DNA of 64,000 nt from Nyssa sinensis (Eukaryota; Streptophyta; Magnoliopsida; Cornales; Nyssaceae), in assembly GCA_008638375.1 (NCBI GenBank), contig CM018031.1:58702688-58766687 (forward strand). Direction: 5' to 3'. The position numbers and the translations under genes are program-made. The stretch's first letter is position 1. Every line of letters begins with the position of its first letter. This document shows, piece after piece, positions 1-11,641 of the stretch. Below the pieces are notes generated by a model, which saw only the letters and a program-made list of their open reading frames with translations, was not told the origin of the DNA and did not search any database.

Positions 1-63
1 AAAATTCTTAATGGTTTACAAAATGTGTGAACCCTTTGTTGTGATCTTTAGATTTTTACATAA

Positions 64-262
64 GTAGATAATCGTAAGTGGACTTATTATCTTGTTGGTC
101 ATTTATTCCACGAGTATGCTGGTTCTTTCAAGTTTCCAGTTTTGATCAGTGCTTTGGGTGATAAAGTTTTGGTTCTTGGGGATTTTGGTGATAAAATTTG
201 CATTGAAGGATATTATGCAAGTTGTGTGCTAGAGTGAGCTGGTCTTAGCAAGGAGCTGAACT
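64..262 (+). other. Possible exon remnant, unknown gene
   Basis: An open frame from 64 to the TGA at 235-237 reads like ordinary soluble protein, with segments such as YYLVGHLFHEYAGSFKFP and LISALGDKVLVLGDFGDK. The coding-like segment can be followed to a donor-like CTAG|GTATCT near 262. No family is recognised. The rest of 263-985 shows only AT-rich, T-rich intron-like sequence. This could be an exon of a plus-strand gene running in from the left, or a pseudogene piece. The call rests only on protein-like composition and splice-like borders. Confidence 0.2.
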
Positions 263-985
263 AGGTATCTTACCATGATGCATGTATAATTTTTCCTTTT
301 CTTCCATTTTCAAACGCATTTTTAAACTAGTGTCATGTGATCTTCAGAATATTTGATCCCTATGAAGTCAGAAAATTAAAACTTCAACATGCAAGTGTGC
401 TGTTGCATCATATGATCTTCAATAGATTGATGAAATAAGGAAATTAGAACTTAAAAATGCAAGTGAGAGCCGTTTCCTTTATTTTAGCTGTTATCAAGTT
501 CCTCTTCAATTTCTCTGATTAAAAATGTTACCTTTTCTCTAACAGTTCTTCTTTCAGTTCTTGAGTTGGATTTTTGGCTTTCCATGTTCAAAGTTTCATG
601 GGGTTAATGTAAAATTGACCAAGTATTATCCAGTTCTTTTTTGCTATTCTAGATATCCTTTGGGCTAGTGGCCCACAGTAATTTTATCCTGTTAATTAAT
701 AAGTCTTGGTTGAATAAAACTTGGATGTAAGCTTTGGGTGTTCTTTAGTTCAAAGATGAGTGTTCTCTTAAATGACTATAGTAGTTTTGCTTTATTTAAT
801 TTTTATTTTTCAAGTTTTATTATATCTTTTTTTATTTAGTAATTTTATAAATAGTGTTCAGTGATATATTGATGTGGTTTAAGTTATACAAAACTATATC
901 AACTGAATTATTTTTCGCTCTATGAAGAAATTGGATGGTTTGGGATTCTTATAAATGATATCTAAATAATTGAATTCATGGGTTC

Positions 986-1159
986 TGTGGAAATTCCCAA
1001 TTGTTATGGAGTAATTAGTGGTAGAAATTGTAGGAAGATTTTTTGCTCTTAGTTTAGGAAACGATTCTTTCCTTTTTTCTCTTCCCAATTGTGTTATAAA
1101 TCCCAATAGTTTGTATATGAAAAAATACACAGAAATACAAAAATTCATTTCTGATTTCA
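986..1159 (+). repeat. 5' LTR of Copia copy 1
   Basis: A 174-bp LTR bounded by TG and CA. It contains a TATAAAT-like box near 1094 and is followed directly by the primer-binding site. It lacks two short stretches present in the 3' copy: an 11-bp AGAGAAATTGT-type repeat and a T-rich expansion. Confidence 0.88.
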
Positions 1160-1982
1160 TAGTATCAGAGCCAGAGAAGCTCTCGATCCCTCACCGTCTT
1201 TGGGGGAATCGTCGTCCATCATCCCACTGCCAGATCGATCATCATCGTCAATCGTGGGAATCTGCTCCTAGCGTCAACATTAGATACCAGTTTCATCTCC
1301 AGATCGAGCTTCTATTCATCATTAGTTTATGATTGATAGTCACTGAATCACAATCGCAGATCAAATTCATTACGTTTACCGATTGAAGCAGAGCGTACAA
1401 GAATAGAACGACTGTGTTTGAAGGGTGAACCGAGAGTCTAACCGACCTCTTCATCAAATTCATCGCCGAGAAATCTACCCCATCTCCGTCCATCGACTGT
1501 TCGAGCTTGATCCTGGACTTGGTCGACTATCCCTCTTTCGTTTCCTGCCGATAGCAACAAGACCAAGCTTGAGGGTACGTGTTGCTCTGGCTTGAAAATG
1601 GTGTTGAAGGCTGACACTGAGTGTCTCTGTAAGGCATTCAAGAACAGTGCACAGTTGGGTGTGACCTTGAACGTCACCAAGGCAGTGCCTCTCCCCTCTG
1701 CTTGCCGTGTCTCTGCTCCTTCTTTGAGTAACTGTGGATTGAATCTTGCTGGCTCTGCCCCTGCCGCTTTCGAGAAGAAACGACTGATCGAGAGGCCATT
1801 CTTTTACCCTAGACCCGCTTATAATCCAAGTCCACCAATCCCACCCAATTTCTTTTTAAACCATCTCAAAACCCAGTGCTTTTTGACCTAAAAAAAAAAA
1901 AATTCACATCTGTCTAGCCCAGATTATTACCCAGAACCTTAGACCCAATCTATGACCGAAGCTCTCTCCACCGTGGGTTCTA

Positions 1983-4900
1983 GTGGCCTCTCTCTCGCCT
2001 CTTCAACTCATGATAGAGAAGCTGAATGGGGAAAACTTCCGTGAATGGGCTCAATCCATTCGACTCGTGCTTGACGGCAACGGCAAACCTGGCTACCTTA
2101 TTAGCAAGACACCCAAGCCAGCCTCAACCGAGAATGTTGTTTCTCTGCAGAAATGGATGTCCGAGAACTCCATGGTGACTGCTTGGCTGGTGAATTCCAT
2201 GCAACCTTCCATCGGAAAGACCTACCTCTTCTTGCCGACGATGAAAGACGTTTGGGATGCCGTTCGAGAGACGTATTCTAATGTTGGCGATTCATCTCAG
2301 ATTTTCAACATCAAGACTCGACTATGGCAGATGAAGCAAGGCGAGAAGGACGTCACCGATTATTTCATAGAGATGACGGCTCTTTGGTAGGAACTCGATC
2401 TCAGCTTCGACGATGAATGGGAGTGCTCTGGCAATAGTGCTCGCTACAAGAAGAAACTCGAAACTGAGAGAGTCTTCGAGTTTCTTGCTAGGCTCAACCA
2501 CGACTTGGATGATGTTCGTGGATGTATTCTTGGTCGACGACCTCTGCCTTCCACATCTGAAGTCTTCTCGGAAAGTGAGGCGTGAAGAGCAGCGGCGTCG
2601 AGTGATGCTGAAGGATTCTTTTCCTGCTGGGCCTGAAGTGTCTGCCTTGGTAACAAAAGGCCCCCTGGCTGGGTCTGGGCCAAAACAAAACATAGGCCGA
2701 CCTTGGTGTGAACATTGCCATAAGCCTAGGTCATACTAAGGATACTTGTTGGGAGCTCCATGGGAAGCCCGCTGATTGGAAAACCACGGCAAAAATCATC
2801 GCATTCGTGGCTATCACGCTACTGTTGACCCTAAGGCCTGAGCCCCCTCTAGAAGTCAAATGCGCACCTCCTCCAAGCTGATGCCTTTACCTCTGACCTA
2901 GTTGGATCAACTCTACAAAATCTTTTCTAGCCTCCAACCCTCTGGTCAGTCTTCCACGCCTACTCCTCCAGGTTCATTAGCACACCGAGGTAATTTTTTG
3001 AGCACCCTCATTAGTTGCCTCTCAGTCAAAAACTCCTAGGATTATTGACTCTGGTGCTTCTGATCACATGACTGGTTCTTACCACCTTTTTTCTTCATAC
3101 TCACCTTGTGCTGGTAATCTTAAGGTTAAAATTGCAAATGGTTCCCTCTCCTCCATTGCTGGCAAAGGGAGTCCGTTCTTTGAGGACGCTGTTGTGAGAA
3201 AACAGGGTCCAATTGCCATTTGTGATTATGCATCTGTCTCTAAGATAGTGAACTTTTGTTATGGCATTTTCGAATGGGTCATCCCAATTTTCAATATTTG
3301 AAACGTTTATTTCCGAATAAAGGGTTCTCTGATTTTCAATGTGAAATATGTGAACTTGCAAAACATCACCGTACTTCCTTTCTGCCATCCACATACAAAC
3401 CACCGAACCGTTCACTCTGATTCACAATGACTTGTGGGGTCCTTCTAGTATTCTTAATCATACTCATACCAAATGGTTTGTTACATTTATTGATGACCAT
3501 ACTAGAGTTTGTTGGGTTTAGCCTGTTAAAGGATAAAACTGATGTCCGTTCTGTATTTATCAATTTTCACTCCATGATCCAAACACAATTCTAGACACAC
3601 CTTCAAATTTTGCTCACTGATAATGGCACCGAATATTTCAATACTACTTTGGGTGATTATTTTCAACAACATGGGATCATTCATCAAAGTTCTTGTGTCA
3701 ACACTCCCCAACAAATTGGGGTTGCCGAACAAAAAAATTGACACATTCTCGACATTGCTCGTGCCTTGATGTTCACTATGCACTTGCCCAAAATGTTTTG
3801 GGGTGATGCTGTTTTGATATGTACCTACCTCATCAATAGGATGCCTAGCCGTGTTCTCTCTTTTGCTACACCCCTCCAAACCTTCCAGCAATTCTTCCCT
3901 CGCTCTCACATCTCCTCTAGTCTATCTCTCAAAGTGTTTGGTTGTACCGCCTTTGTTCATGTCCATTCCCACCATCGGCATAAATTCGATCCTCGAGCTA
4001 TTAAGTGTGTTTTCATTGGATATTCTCCTACTCAAAAAGGTTACAAGTGCTATGATTCATCCACCAAACGGGTCTTTGTTAGCCTTGATGTTACATTTTT
4101 TGAAAACACTTCTTACTTCCAAAAACCCTCTCTTTAGGGGGAGCATTTGAGTGAAGCTTGGTTATTAGACTTTGAACTCTCCTTTTCTGAGCCTATCCCA
4201 AACACTGGACCTACCACACCATCCTGTTCTAATGTGTCATTTACAGAAGGAAACTTGAACTCAAGGGATGGCGTAGGAAAACAACAGGACAAGGAGATAC
4301 TTGTTTAGTCACGGAGGCCAAAATCAAGCTACAAGGAGCATCTCACACCTGAAGCACCAAGAGAGTTGGCACCGGTGATAGCTCCGAGTATCCAAGAGTC
4401 CCCTTCCAATTCTTATGATAAAACTGAGTCTCCTGATGCTAATTTACCCATTGCTCTCAGAAAATCAACTCGGCCATGTACTCTCCACCCTATCTCGAAA
4501 TTCATATCTTATAATGCTCTGTCTACAAAGTTTCGTGCGTTTACCTCTAACCTTGATAGTACAGAAATTTTGAAAAATATTCAGAGGCCTTGGAGGTCCC
4601 CAAATGGAGGGATGCAGTAATGGAAGAAATGCGGGCATTGGAAAAAAATGAGACTTGGGATGTGATGGATTTACCGAGAGGGAAGAGACTGGTCGGCTGC
4701 AAATGGGTTTTTACCTTGAAATACAAGGCTGATGGGACAATAGAGCGTTACAAAGCCCGCCTTGTTGCAAAAGGGTTTACACAAACCTATGGCGTTGACT
4801 ACACAGAGACGTTTGCACCTGTGGCAAAGTCGAATACAGTTCGAGTCCTCTTGTCACTGGCAGCCAACTTGGATTGGCCTTTTCAACAATTTGACATTAA

Positions 4901-6100
4901 GAATGCCTTTCTGAATGGTGAGTTAGAAAAAGAAGTCTTCATGACAATACCACCGGGATTTTGTAAGAAGGGAGAAGAAATTGGGTATGCAAACTCAAGA
5001 AGTCTCTGTACGGTCTCAAGCAGTCACCAAGTGCATGGTTCGATAGATTTGCAAAGGTGATAAAGGGTCAAGGATGTCGGCAGGGGTGGTTAGACCACAC
5101 TATGTTCTTCCAGCAATCTGAAGATGGAATGAAAACAATTCTAATTATTTATGTTGATGATATAATCCTAACCGGGGATAATTTAGTGGAGATGGAGAGA
5201 TTGAAGAAAATCGTAGCCACTGAATTTGAAGTAAAAGACCTGGGACAAATGCGATACTTCTTGGGAATGGAAGTTGCCAGATCAAAAAAAGGTATTAGTG
5301 TCTCTCAACGAAAGTATGTTCTTGACCTTCTAACCGACACTGGCATGCTTGGATGTAAACCAAGTGACACACCTATCGAAGCAGGAGGGAAACGAAAAGA
5401 TGAGGGAAATCCAGTCGAAAAGGACAGATATCAGAGACTAGTTGGCATGCTAATCTACCTATCGCATACTAGACCTGACATTGCATTTGCAGTTAATGTG
5501 GTGAGCCAACACATACATTCACCAAAGGAAACTCACCTAGAAGCTGTGTATAAGATTCTCAAATATCTCAAAGGCTTCTCAGGTAAAGGACTATTCTTTA
5601 AGAAATCAGAATGCAAGGAAGTCGAAGTCTTCACAGATGCTGATTGGGTAGGTTCAATAAAAGACAGAAAGTCCACTACCGGGTATTGCACCTATGTGTG
5701 GGGAAACTTGGTTACTTGGAGAAGCAAGAAATAAAGTGTAGTGGCCAGAAGCAGTGTTGAAGCCGAATTTAGAGTAGTTGCACAAGGGATATGTGAAGGA
5801 TTGTGGCTAAAGAAACACTTGGAAGAACTACAGGTCATAGTAAAATTCCCAATCAAACTTTACTGTGACAACAAAGCAGCCATCAACATTTCTCTCAACC
5901 CAGTTCAGCATGACCGGACCAAGCATGTAGAAGTAGACAGACATTTTATCACGGAAAAAGTTGAGAACGAAATTATCTGCATGACTTACGTTCCTACAAA
6001 AGAACAAACTGCAGATATCTTAACCAAAGGACTATTTCGGCCTAGTTTTGACGAGATCATCTACAAGTTGGATATGATTAACATTTACGATCCAACTTGA
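1983..6100 (+). pseudogene. Copia gag-pol, multiply broken
   Basis: Remains of a polyprotein. Gag (about 2000-2600) matches the gag of the copy at 11439-16341 (FREWAQ, KDVWDAVRETYS, LWQMKQ) and is cut by TAG at 2388-2390, where the sister copy has CAG. A damaged CCHC knuckle lies at 2706-2760. The protease core IIDSGASDHMTG is at 3041-3076. Integrase is at about 3330-3800, and part of its N-terminal region is missing. Reverse transcriptase (4640-5250) keeps [15 protein letters not shown] and IYVDDIILTG. RNase H (5630-6010) keeps TDADW and is interrupted by TAA at 5732-5734. The pieces occupy different frames, so at least four frameshifts exist, one of them near 4980. No functional product is expected. 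Confidence 0.88.
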
Positions 6101-6107
6101 GGGGGAG

Positions 6108-6308
6108 TGTGGAAATTTTCAATTATTATAGAGTAATTAGTGGTAGAAATTGTAGAGAAATTGTAGGAAGATTTTTTGCTCTTAGTTTAAGAAATGATTC
6201 TTTCCTTTTTACTCTTTCCTTTTTTTTTTCTTCCCATTTGTGTTATAAATATCAATAGTTTGTATATGAAAAAATACACAAAAATACAAAAATCCATTTC
6301 TGATTTCA
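6108..6308 (+). repeat. 3' LTR of Copia copy 1
   Basis: A 201-bp LTR that starts right after the polypurine tract and ends at CA before the GGTTC duplication. It is about 27 bp longer than the 5' LTR because of two short insertions. G-to-A and C-to-T differences dominate the substitutions between the two LTRs. Confidence 0.88.
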
Positions 6309-6655
6309 GGTTCCCTATATTTTCTAAATCATTATTAGATTCTCATATTGTTGTGACTCTCTAAGTTCTATTGATCAACAAAAATATTGACTGCCAAAAG
6401 GCTTCATGCTAATATATTTTACTTTCCTATCAAAACATTTTTCCTCTGTTGGGTTTTTATGTTCTCCCCTTCCCTTGGAGGTGTGGTTTATGCAGTGCTT
6501 TTTGTTGCTCGCTTGCATTTGGAAAATATTGTTGTAAGTGTCTGCCGTAAAATTAGGTCATGCTACTCTTTCTCCCTCTCTCTCACACACACACACGCAC
6601 AAAATTTTTATTGAAGATGAATTGCATTTTATTTGCTGAAAAATCAACCTTAGTT

Positions 6656-6765
6656 GCCACCAAGTGTTAGCACAAGTGGCATCTCCTTCACCTCCTAAAC
6701 AGGAGGTTGAGGGTTCAAGTCCCAATTGGGACAAATGGATGTGTGTGTGTGTCTTACCTATCAGA
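6656..6765 (+). repeat. tRNA-derived SINE-like repeat
   Basis: TAGCACAAGTGG at 6668-6679 fits an RNA polymerase III A box, and GGTTCAAGTCCC at 6712-6723 is a perfect B box at normal spacing. A (TG)n stretch and a short A-run follow. No cloverleaf can be folded, so it is not a tRNA gene. No clear target-site duplication was found. The surrounding 6309-7313 holds nothing else recognisable beyond AT-rich DNA. Confidence 0.55.
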
Positions 6766-7313
6766 AAAAAGCTTTGTTTATTTTAAGATAATTTTTATGT
6801 TGGCACAGTTTATACCTTTGGCTTTGGCTTTGGTTTTTGCTTTTGCCATTTGCCTTCTCTTTTGCACCTTTATTTGTCTAATTTGGCTCATTTTATTCCT
6901 TTGCCAGAAACTTTAGCAACTTTAAAACAAATTAAGTTTCTTTACTTGTTTTACTTTTTGATGATGCAAATACTAGTTGCATGTTTGCTCCTGAAGAAGC
7001 CCTAATGCTTATTCTTTCCTTTTTCTCTTTACATGCTAACCCTTGAACCCTTGTAGTCAGTACCCTAGTGTTTATTCACATGTGGAGGTTGAGAGCACTC
7101 TTGAGCAGTTAGATATGGTAATCATGTGTTTCTGTAAGTGGGTTTACCAGTGTAGGTATGCATGTCTTTGAGATACATTGGATTTGTTTTTGCTTGTTTG
7201 TGTCCTGTTTGTGAATTCAGATGAAGGTGATTGATTTTGCAATTTCCTATCCATGAGTCATGTTAGCTGCTTTTTGGAGGTATGCAATTCTTCCAATTAG
7301 CATGGTAGTGTTA

Positions 7314-7470
7314 TGTGTCTTGGCATATCATTAAGGGTAGTATAGTCTTTGCTTTTTTGTTTATTTAGCCCAACTTTTAAGGGTTGTTTTCTTTTGTTGT
7401 GTAATGTAAGATTACAGTCTCGATAGTTCCTTGTATAAGATATTCAATTCTTCTCTCTTCAAAGTTATCA
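7314..7470 (+). repeat. 5' LTR of Copia copy 2
   Basis: A block of about 157 bp ending CA just before the mutated primer site at 7471. The left end may be TG at 7314 or 7316. Confidence 0.65.
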
Positions 7471-8099
7471 TGGTATTGGAGCGGATTAAGATCCAAAGTT
7501 GAATAAGAACACTGTAGAAGTCGTGGCAGACGTAATACAACACTGTGATGATGCTGACGTCAACATGCGTACGACTAATGTTAGCATGATGTTATTAGAT
7601 CAGGATAAAATTTACATGATTCTGATTGGAATTGCATGAGGAGTCTTCTGGTTTTTTCATAATGTTTTGAGATTTTTTGCTAGGGTTTTGAATTTTCAAA
7701 TATCTTCTAGAAAAATGGGGGCTGAAATTTGCGATCTACACTTTTTTGAGCCACTTTGTTGGTTTTGATGCTTTGGTTTTCTTCTAAAGGGGTCTTGGGC
7801 TAGTTTGGGTTCGATTGAGTACCTTAGCATTATTTGGTTTGATTTTGGATGAGTTATGTGGGATTGAGGTGGCCAACTAACAATGTGTTTTAGGTTTTGA
7901 TAATTGAGTTTTTGTAGTTTTTGGTTGGTTTCTAGCTGCATTGGGTGTTATTTGTTTCATTTTTGTGGTCTGTTTATTGCATTGGGTTTGTGCGATACAA
8001 TGATTTGTGGTTTTGGCTAGCAAAAATTCAAATTCTCTTCAAACTAGTAGTGTAGAGTAAACACAGGATAATTGTGCCTATGGGCATTTGTTATGAGAA

Positions 8100-10900
8100 A
8101 TATTGAGCATATGTTATGAGATATTGTTTTTTGGAATAGAATATTGTGGGGTTACATTATTGGAGTTGTGAAAGCTCCAATTGATCCTAAGGTAGAAAAT
8201 TATGTTGATTTGTTGAACTCCTCGGATTTTAATAATGAAAAATCATTACTTGGATTAATAACTCTATTGATCAGGCTATTGGTGTACATTTAGCTAAGTT
8301 TAATAGAGTTAAAGAGACTTGGGAATATTTGTTTAGTCTAATTTTGCTAAGAGATTTCAATTAGAGTATGAGATTCAGGCTGCTCGCCAAGGTGATAGGA
8401 TTATCCTCTGTTAACTTTGTGGCTAATGAGTTCTTAGTTGAAGAAGTTCGACTCAAAGACTTTTTCGAAGAAGGGTCTTCTTCCTTTACCTACACAGATA
8501 ATACTGGATGTTCCACCCAGATCACTGACGAGCTCACTGAATAGACAGCTAGTCAGAGTTGGTCTTTGATGAGTGTAGATTTTGTTGCCAAAAGGGTTAC
8601 TAAAAAGCATGATGTCCTAAGTTAGTGAATAAGACAATTAGTGGATCACAACAACAATTTTATAGAGGTAAAGATCGTCACACTACAACAATTGTACTAC
8701 CAATCCATATTATCCTCGATAGCTAAGCAATTGCAGAAGCTTCTCTCCACTCATTAGCCTAATGCTTTTTCAGTTTCTCCCTCCGCAGGTTCCTTTTTTT
8801 GTGGACCTTCAAGTGGTACTTGTGTCTGACTCAAGTGCTACACATCATATGACTAATAATTCTTCTTTGTTCACTTATACCTTTTCACCTCCTATCTCTG
8901 TTCTTGCCGTCAATTGCACTCTTATGACTTTGGTTGGCATTGGTTCTATTGTTTCTTTGTACTTGTCCCTTCTTGATTTCTATTATATTCCTCAATTCAT
9001 TTTGAATTTAATTTCTGTTAGTCAACTATTTGATTCTAAATATATGGTTCATTTCTAATCTTCTGGTTGTATTGTGCAAGATGTTCGTTCCAAGAGCTGA
9101 TTGGGAAAAGTCATAGAAATGGAGGACTGTAGGTGTTAGAAGAGTTGCCTCAATTGATTTGTCTTTCAATCATTCAAGTTCCAAGCCATTTAGCTTTTAT
9201 TTGTCTCATTTTGGCCACATTTTTAGTTTCAGGTTTTAGTTTCTACTGTTAAATTAGACAATTTGCTTTGTCATGATATTTATGATTGTAGTGGATTCAA
9301 ACTGGCTAAGTTTACTACCTTGCCTTTTAATAAAAGTTTAATTGTTTCTTTTTCTTCCTTTCGATTTTATTCATTCTTATGTTTGGGGTCCTGTTCCTAT
9401 CCTTACTAAACTCCTTTGCCATCCTCTCCTATTTCTCAATTAGGTTTTGACAACGTGGATCCCACTTTTTCTCGTTATCTTAAGTGTCCTAATCGGTTTG
9501 GTCTTTCTAACTCTTGTTATTCTACTAATTTTTGTTCTTTCCTTCTATTCATGGAGGTTGTTCTTGATCTTCTTTGGCAATAGGCTATGGATGAAGAGTT
9601 TTTTTTTTACTCTGCATAAGACAAGCACTTGGGAGTTGGTATCCTTACCTTTTAGTAAATTTTCATTTGGCTGTAAGTGGGTGTAGAAGATCAAAACCCG
9701 GTCGGATGGTTCAATTCAATGGTACAAGCTCGATTGGTGGTAAAGGGGTACATACATGAGTATGACATTGACTACAAGGAGACTTTTGCTCTTGTTGACA
9801 AGATAACTATAATTCATGCAACTATAGCAATGGCAGTAGTTCACCAATGGAGTCTTTCCCAAATGGATGTTAATGCTTTCTAAATGGGGACTTGGTTAAA
9901 GAAGTCTTCATGGTTCTTCCTCCTAGTCTTCCTCACACTTCAGAGAGACTTGCAAACTCATAAAGGCATTGTATGGTCTCAAACGAGCTATTTGGGCTTG
10001 GTTTAAAAAGTTCTCTATGGTCATTTATGATCTCGAATTTTGTGCTAGTAATCATGACTCTGCTCTTTTCCTTTGGTTTACTTTTGCAAGTTATATTGTG
10101 TTTTTGTTATGTGTTGATGATATGATCATTATTGGTGATGATATTGTTGGGATTTATTTTTAAAATTGCAATTATAACATCATTTTGAAATGACAGATTT
10201 GGGTCCTCTTCTTGGGCATTAAAGTAGCTCCTTCTTCTAAAGGTTTTCTTCTCTCTCAATCCAAATATACATCTAATGTTATTCAGAAAGCCCGTCTATC
10301 AGATACTCAAACTGTTAAGACACCTTTGGAACTCAATGTTCATTATTCTTTCTCTGATGGAGTTCCATTATCTGATCCCACTTTATATCTAACTCTTGTT
10401 GGTAGGCTGGTCTATCTCACTGTTACACATCTTGATATCACTGTGCAGTTCATATTATCAGGTAGTTTGTCTCTTCTCGTACTACTATTCATTAGGTTGT
10501 TGTTCTTTGCCTATTATGCTATATTCCCGGCACCTTGCACCAGAGTTTGTTCATATCTTCGTCTTCTTCCTTAGAGCTTTGTGTTTATTGTGATGCTGAT
10601 CGGGCTGGTGCTTCTATGGATCGTAAGTCCGGTAATGGTTTTTGTATTTTTTTGGGTAACTCTCTTATTTTTTGGAAAAGCAAAAGTAAACTATTATTGC
10701 TCGCTTTTCTGTTGAGGCTGAGTATTGTTCTATGCTATGGCTACCACTACAGTTAAAGTTATTTGGCTCTGCTGGTTGCTTGCTGATCTAGGCATCTATC
10801 TGTCTACTTCTAGTCCTATATATTGTGACAATAAGAGTACTATTTAAATAGCCCATAACATCGTCTTCCACGAGCGGACCAAACACATCGAGTTTGATTG
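8100..10900 (+). pseudogene. Copia gag-pol remnants of copy 2
   Basis: Fragments in several frames. A gag-like stretch (about 8160-8420) reads APIDPKVENYVDLLN and later KETWEYLF. A protease motif at 8825-8860 reads DSSATHHMT, with the catalytic DSG changed to DSS. Reverse transcriptase (9640-10200) keeps KGYIHEYDIDYKETFA and a CVDDMIIIGDD version of the YVDD core. RNase H (10570-10900) keeps YCDADRAGASMDRKSGNGF and ends near a degenerate ERTKHIEFD motif. Much of integrase is missing. The product is certainly non-functional. Confidence 0.8.
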
Positions 10901-11033
10901 TCATTTTGTGCGCCATAATCTTCAGCTTGACACTATTTCTCTTCCCTTTCTTCGTTCGCCGACTTCTTTATGAAGTTCCACACAATTCGACAAACTCTCT
11001 ATGCTTTCTGTTGCTGCTGCATGAGTTTTGGGG

Positions 11034-11153
11034 TGTGTTGCATGTCATTAAGGGTAGTATAGTCTTTTCTTTATTTTTTTATTTATACGGTAAGATTACA
11101 GACCTGATAGTTCCTTGAATAAGATATTCCCCTCTTTGCTCTTCAAAGCTATT
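11034..11153 (+). repeat. 3' LTR of Copia copy 2
   Basis: A block of about 120 bp matching 7314-7470 with an internal deletion. It is preceded by a G-rich polypurine-like GAGTTTTGGGG. The right edge is uncertain by a few bases. Confidence 0.6.
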
Positions 11154-11234
11154 GCTTCCAACTGGTATAAAGTTAACTCAGAACAGTCTTACCTGTGATC
11201 TATATATGCCTTTTATGTGTCTATACTTCTTTCA

Positions 11235-11375
11235 GGTTTGGCAGTGGTAATCCTACAAAAGATATGAATAATCTGGAGCAGTTTAGAATGGGAATCACAT
11301 TTCTTGTGCTTTTCCTCTGGAATTCTCACATTCTCTTGCTGTACTGCTTCATTGATGGTTGCCTCTATGGCCTGG
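11235..11375 (+). other. Possible exon remnant, unknown gene
   Basis: TTCTTTCAG at about 11227-11235 is a good acceptor. The sequence after it reads FGSGNPTKDMNNLEQFRMG, then continues sensibly only after a frame change (FPLEFSHSLAVLLH). A donor-like CTG|GTAGGA follows near 11376. No family is recognised. It sits between two retrotransposons on the plus strand, like the island at 64-262, and may be a relic of the same interrupted gene. Nothing else is seen in 11154-11438. Confidence 0.2.
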
Positions 11376-11438
11376 TAGGACCTTGAAGTACCATCTTGCC
11401 TTGATTGATAAGTTGGTTATGGCCATAACCATGATATT

Positions 11439-11634
11439 TGTAGAAAATAATGAGACAAATTTTCTATATTCAATTGTGAATAATTTACAAGCCAGAATCC
11501 CTATTTAATCTATACACAGAGAACCAAAAATGGAAATAAAAGACGGTCAACTCTAGAAATTAGCCTAAATATCTGCCTCAATCTTTTATCACTATCTCCT
11601 TCAATTCCTTCCTAAATCATACGGGATTTCCACA
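11439..11634 (-). repeat. 3' LTR of Copia copy 3
   Basis: A 196-bp LTR, TG...CA, beginning TGTGGAAATCCC on the minus strand. It shares only its first few bases with the LTRs of the copy at 986-6308, although the two elements' proteins are very similar. Confidence 0.9.
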
Positions 11635-11641
11635 CTCCCCT

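Larger units (their letters stand above)
986..6308 (+). mobile_element. Copia LTR retrotransposon, copy 1 (degenerate)
   Basis: A complete but inactive Ty1/Copia element. It starts with TGTGGAAATT and ends ...GATTTCA. It is flanked by a perfect 5-bp target-site duplication GGTTC (981-985 and 6309-6313). The primer-binding site at 1160-1171 reads TAGTATCAGAGC, one mismatch from the usual tRNA(Met)-complementary TGGTATCAGAGC. A polypurine tract GAGGGGGAG abuts the 3' LTR. The internal order gag, protease, integrase, reverse transcriptase, RNase H is the Copia order. The two LTRs differ by about ten substitutions and several indels, so this insertion is clearly older than the one at 11439-16341, whose proteins are closely related. 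Confidence 0.92.
7314..11153 (+). mobile_element. Copia LTR retrotransposon, copy 2 (old, decayed)
   Basis: Two related terminal blocks, about 7314-7470 and 11034-11153, share TCATTAAGGGTAGTATAGTC, then a TAAGATTACAG motif and a GATAGTTCCTTG motif. The first is followed by TGGTATTGGAGC, a mutated tRNA(Met) primer site, which fixes orientation. The inside holds Copia protease, reverse transcriptase and RNase H remnants in order. The right block lacks about 40 bp, and no target-site duplication is visible, so the outer borders are approximate. It belongs to a different lineage from the other three Copia elements and is the most decayed. Confidence 0.8.
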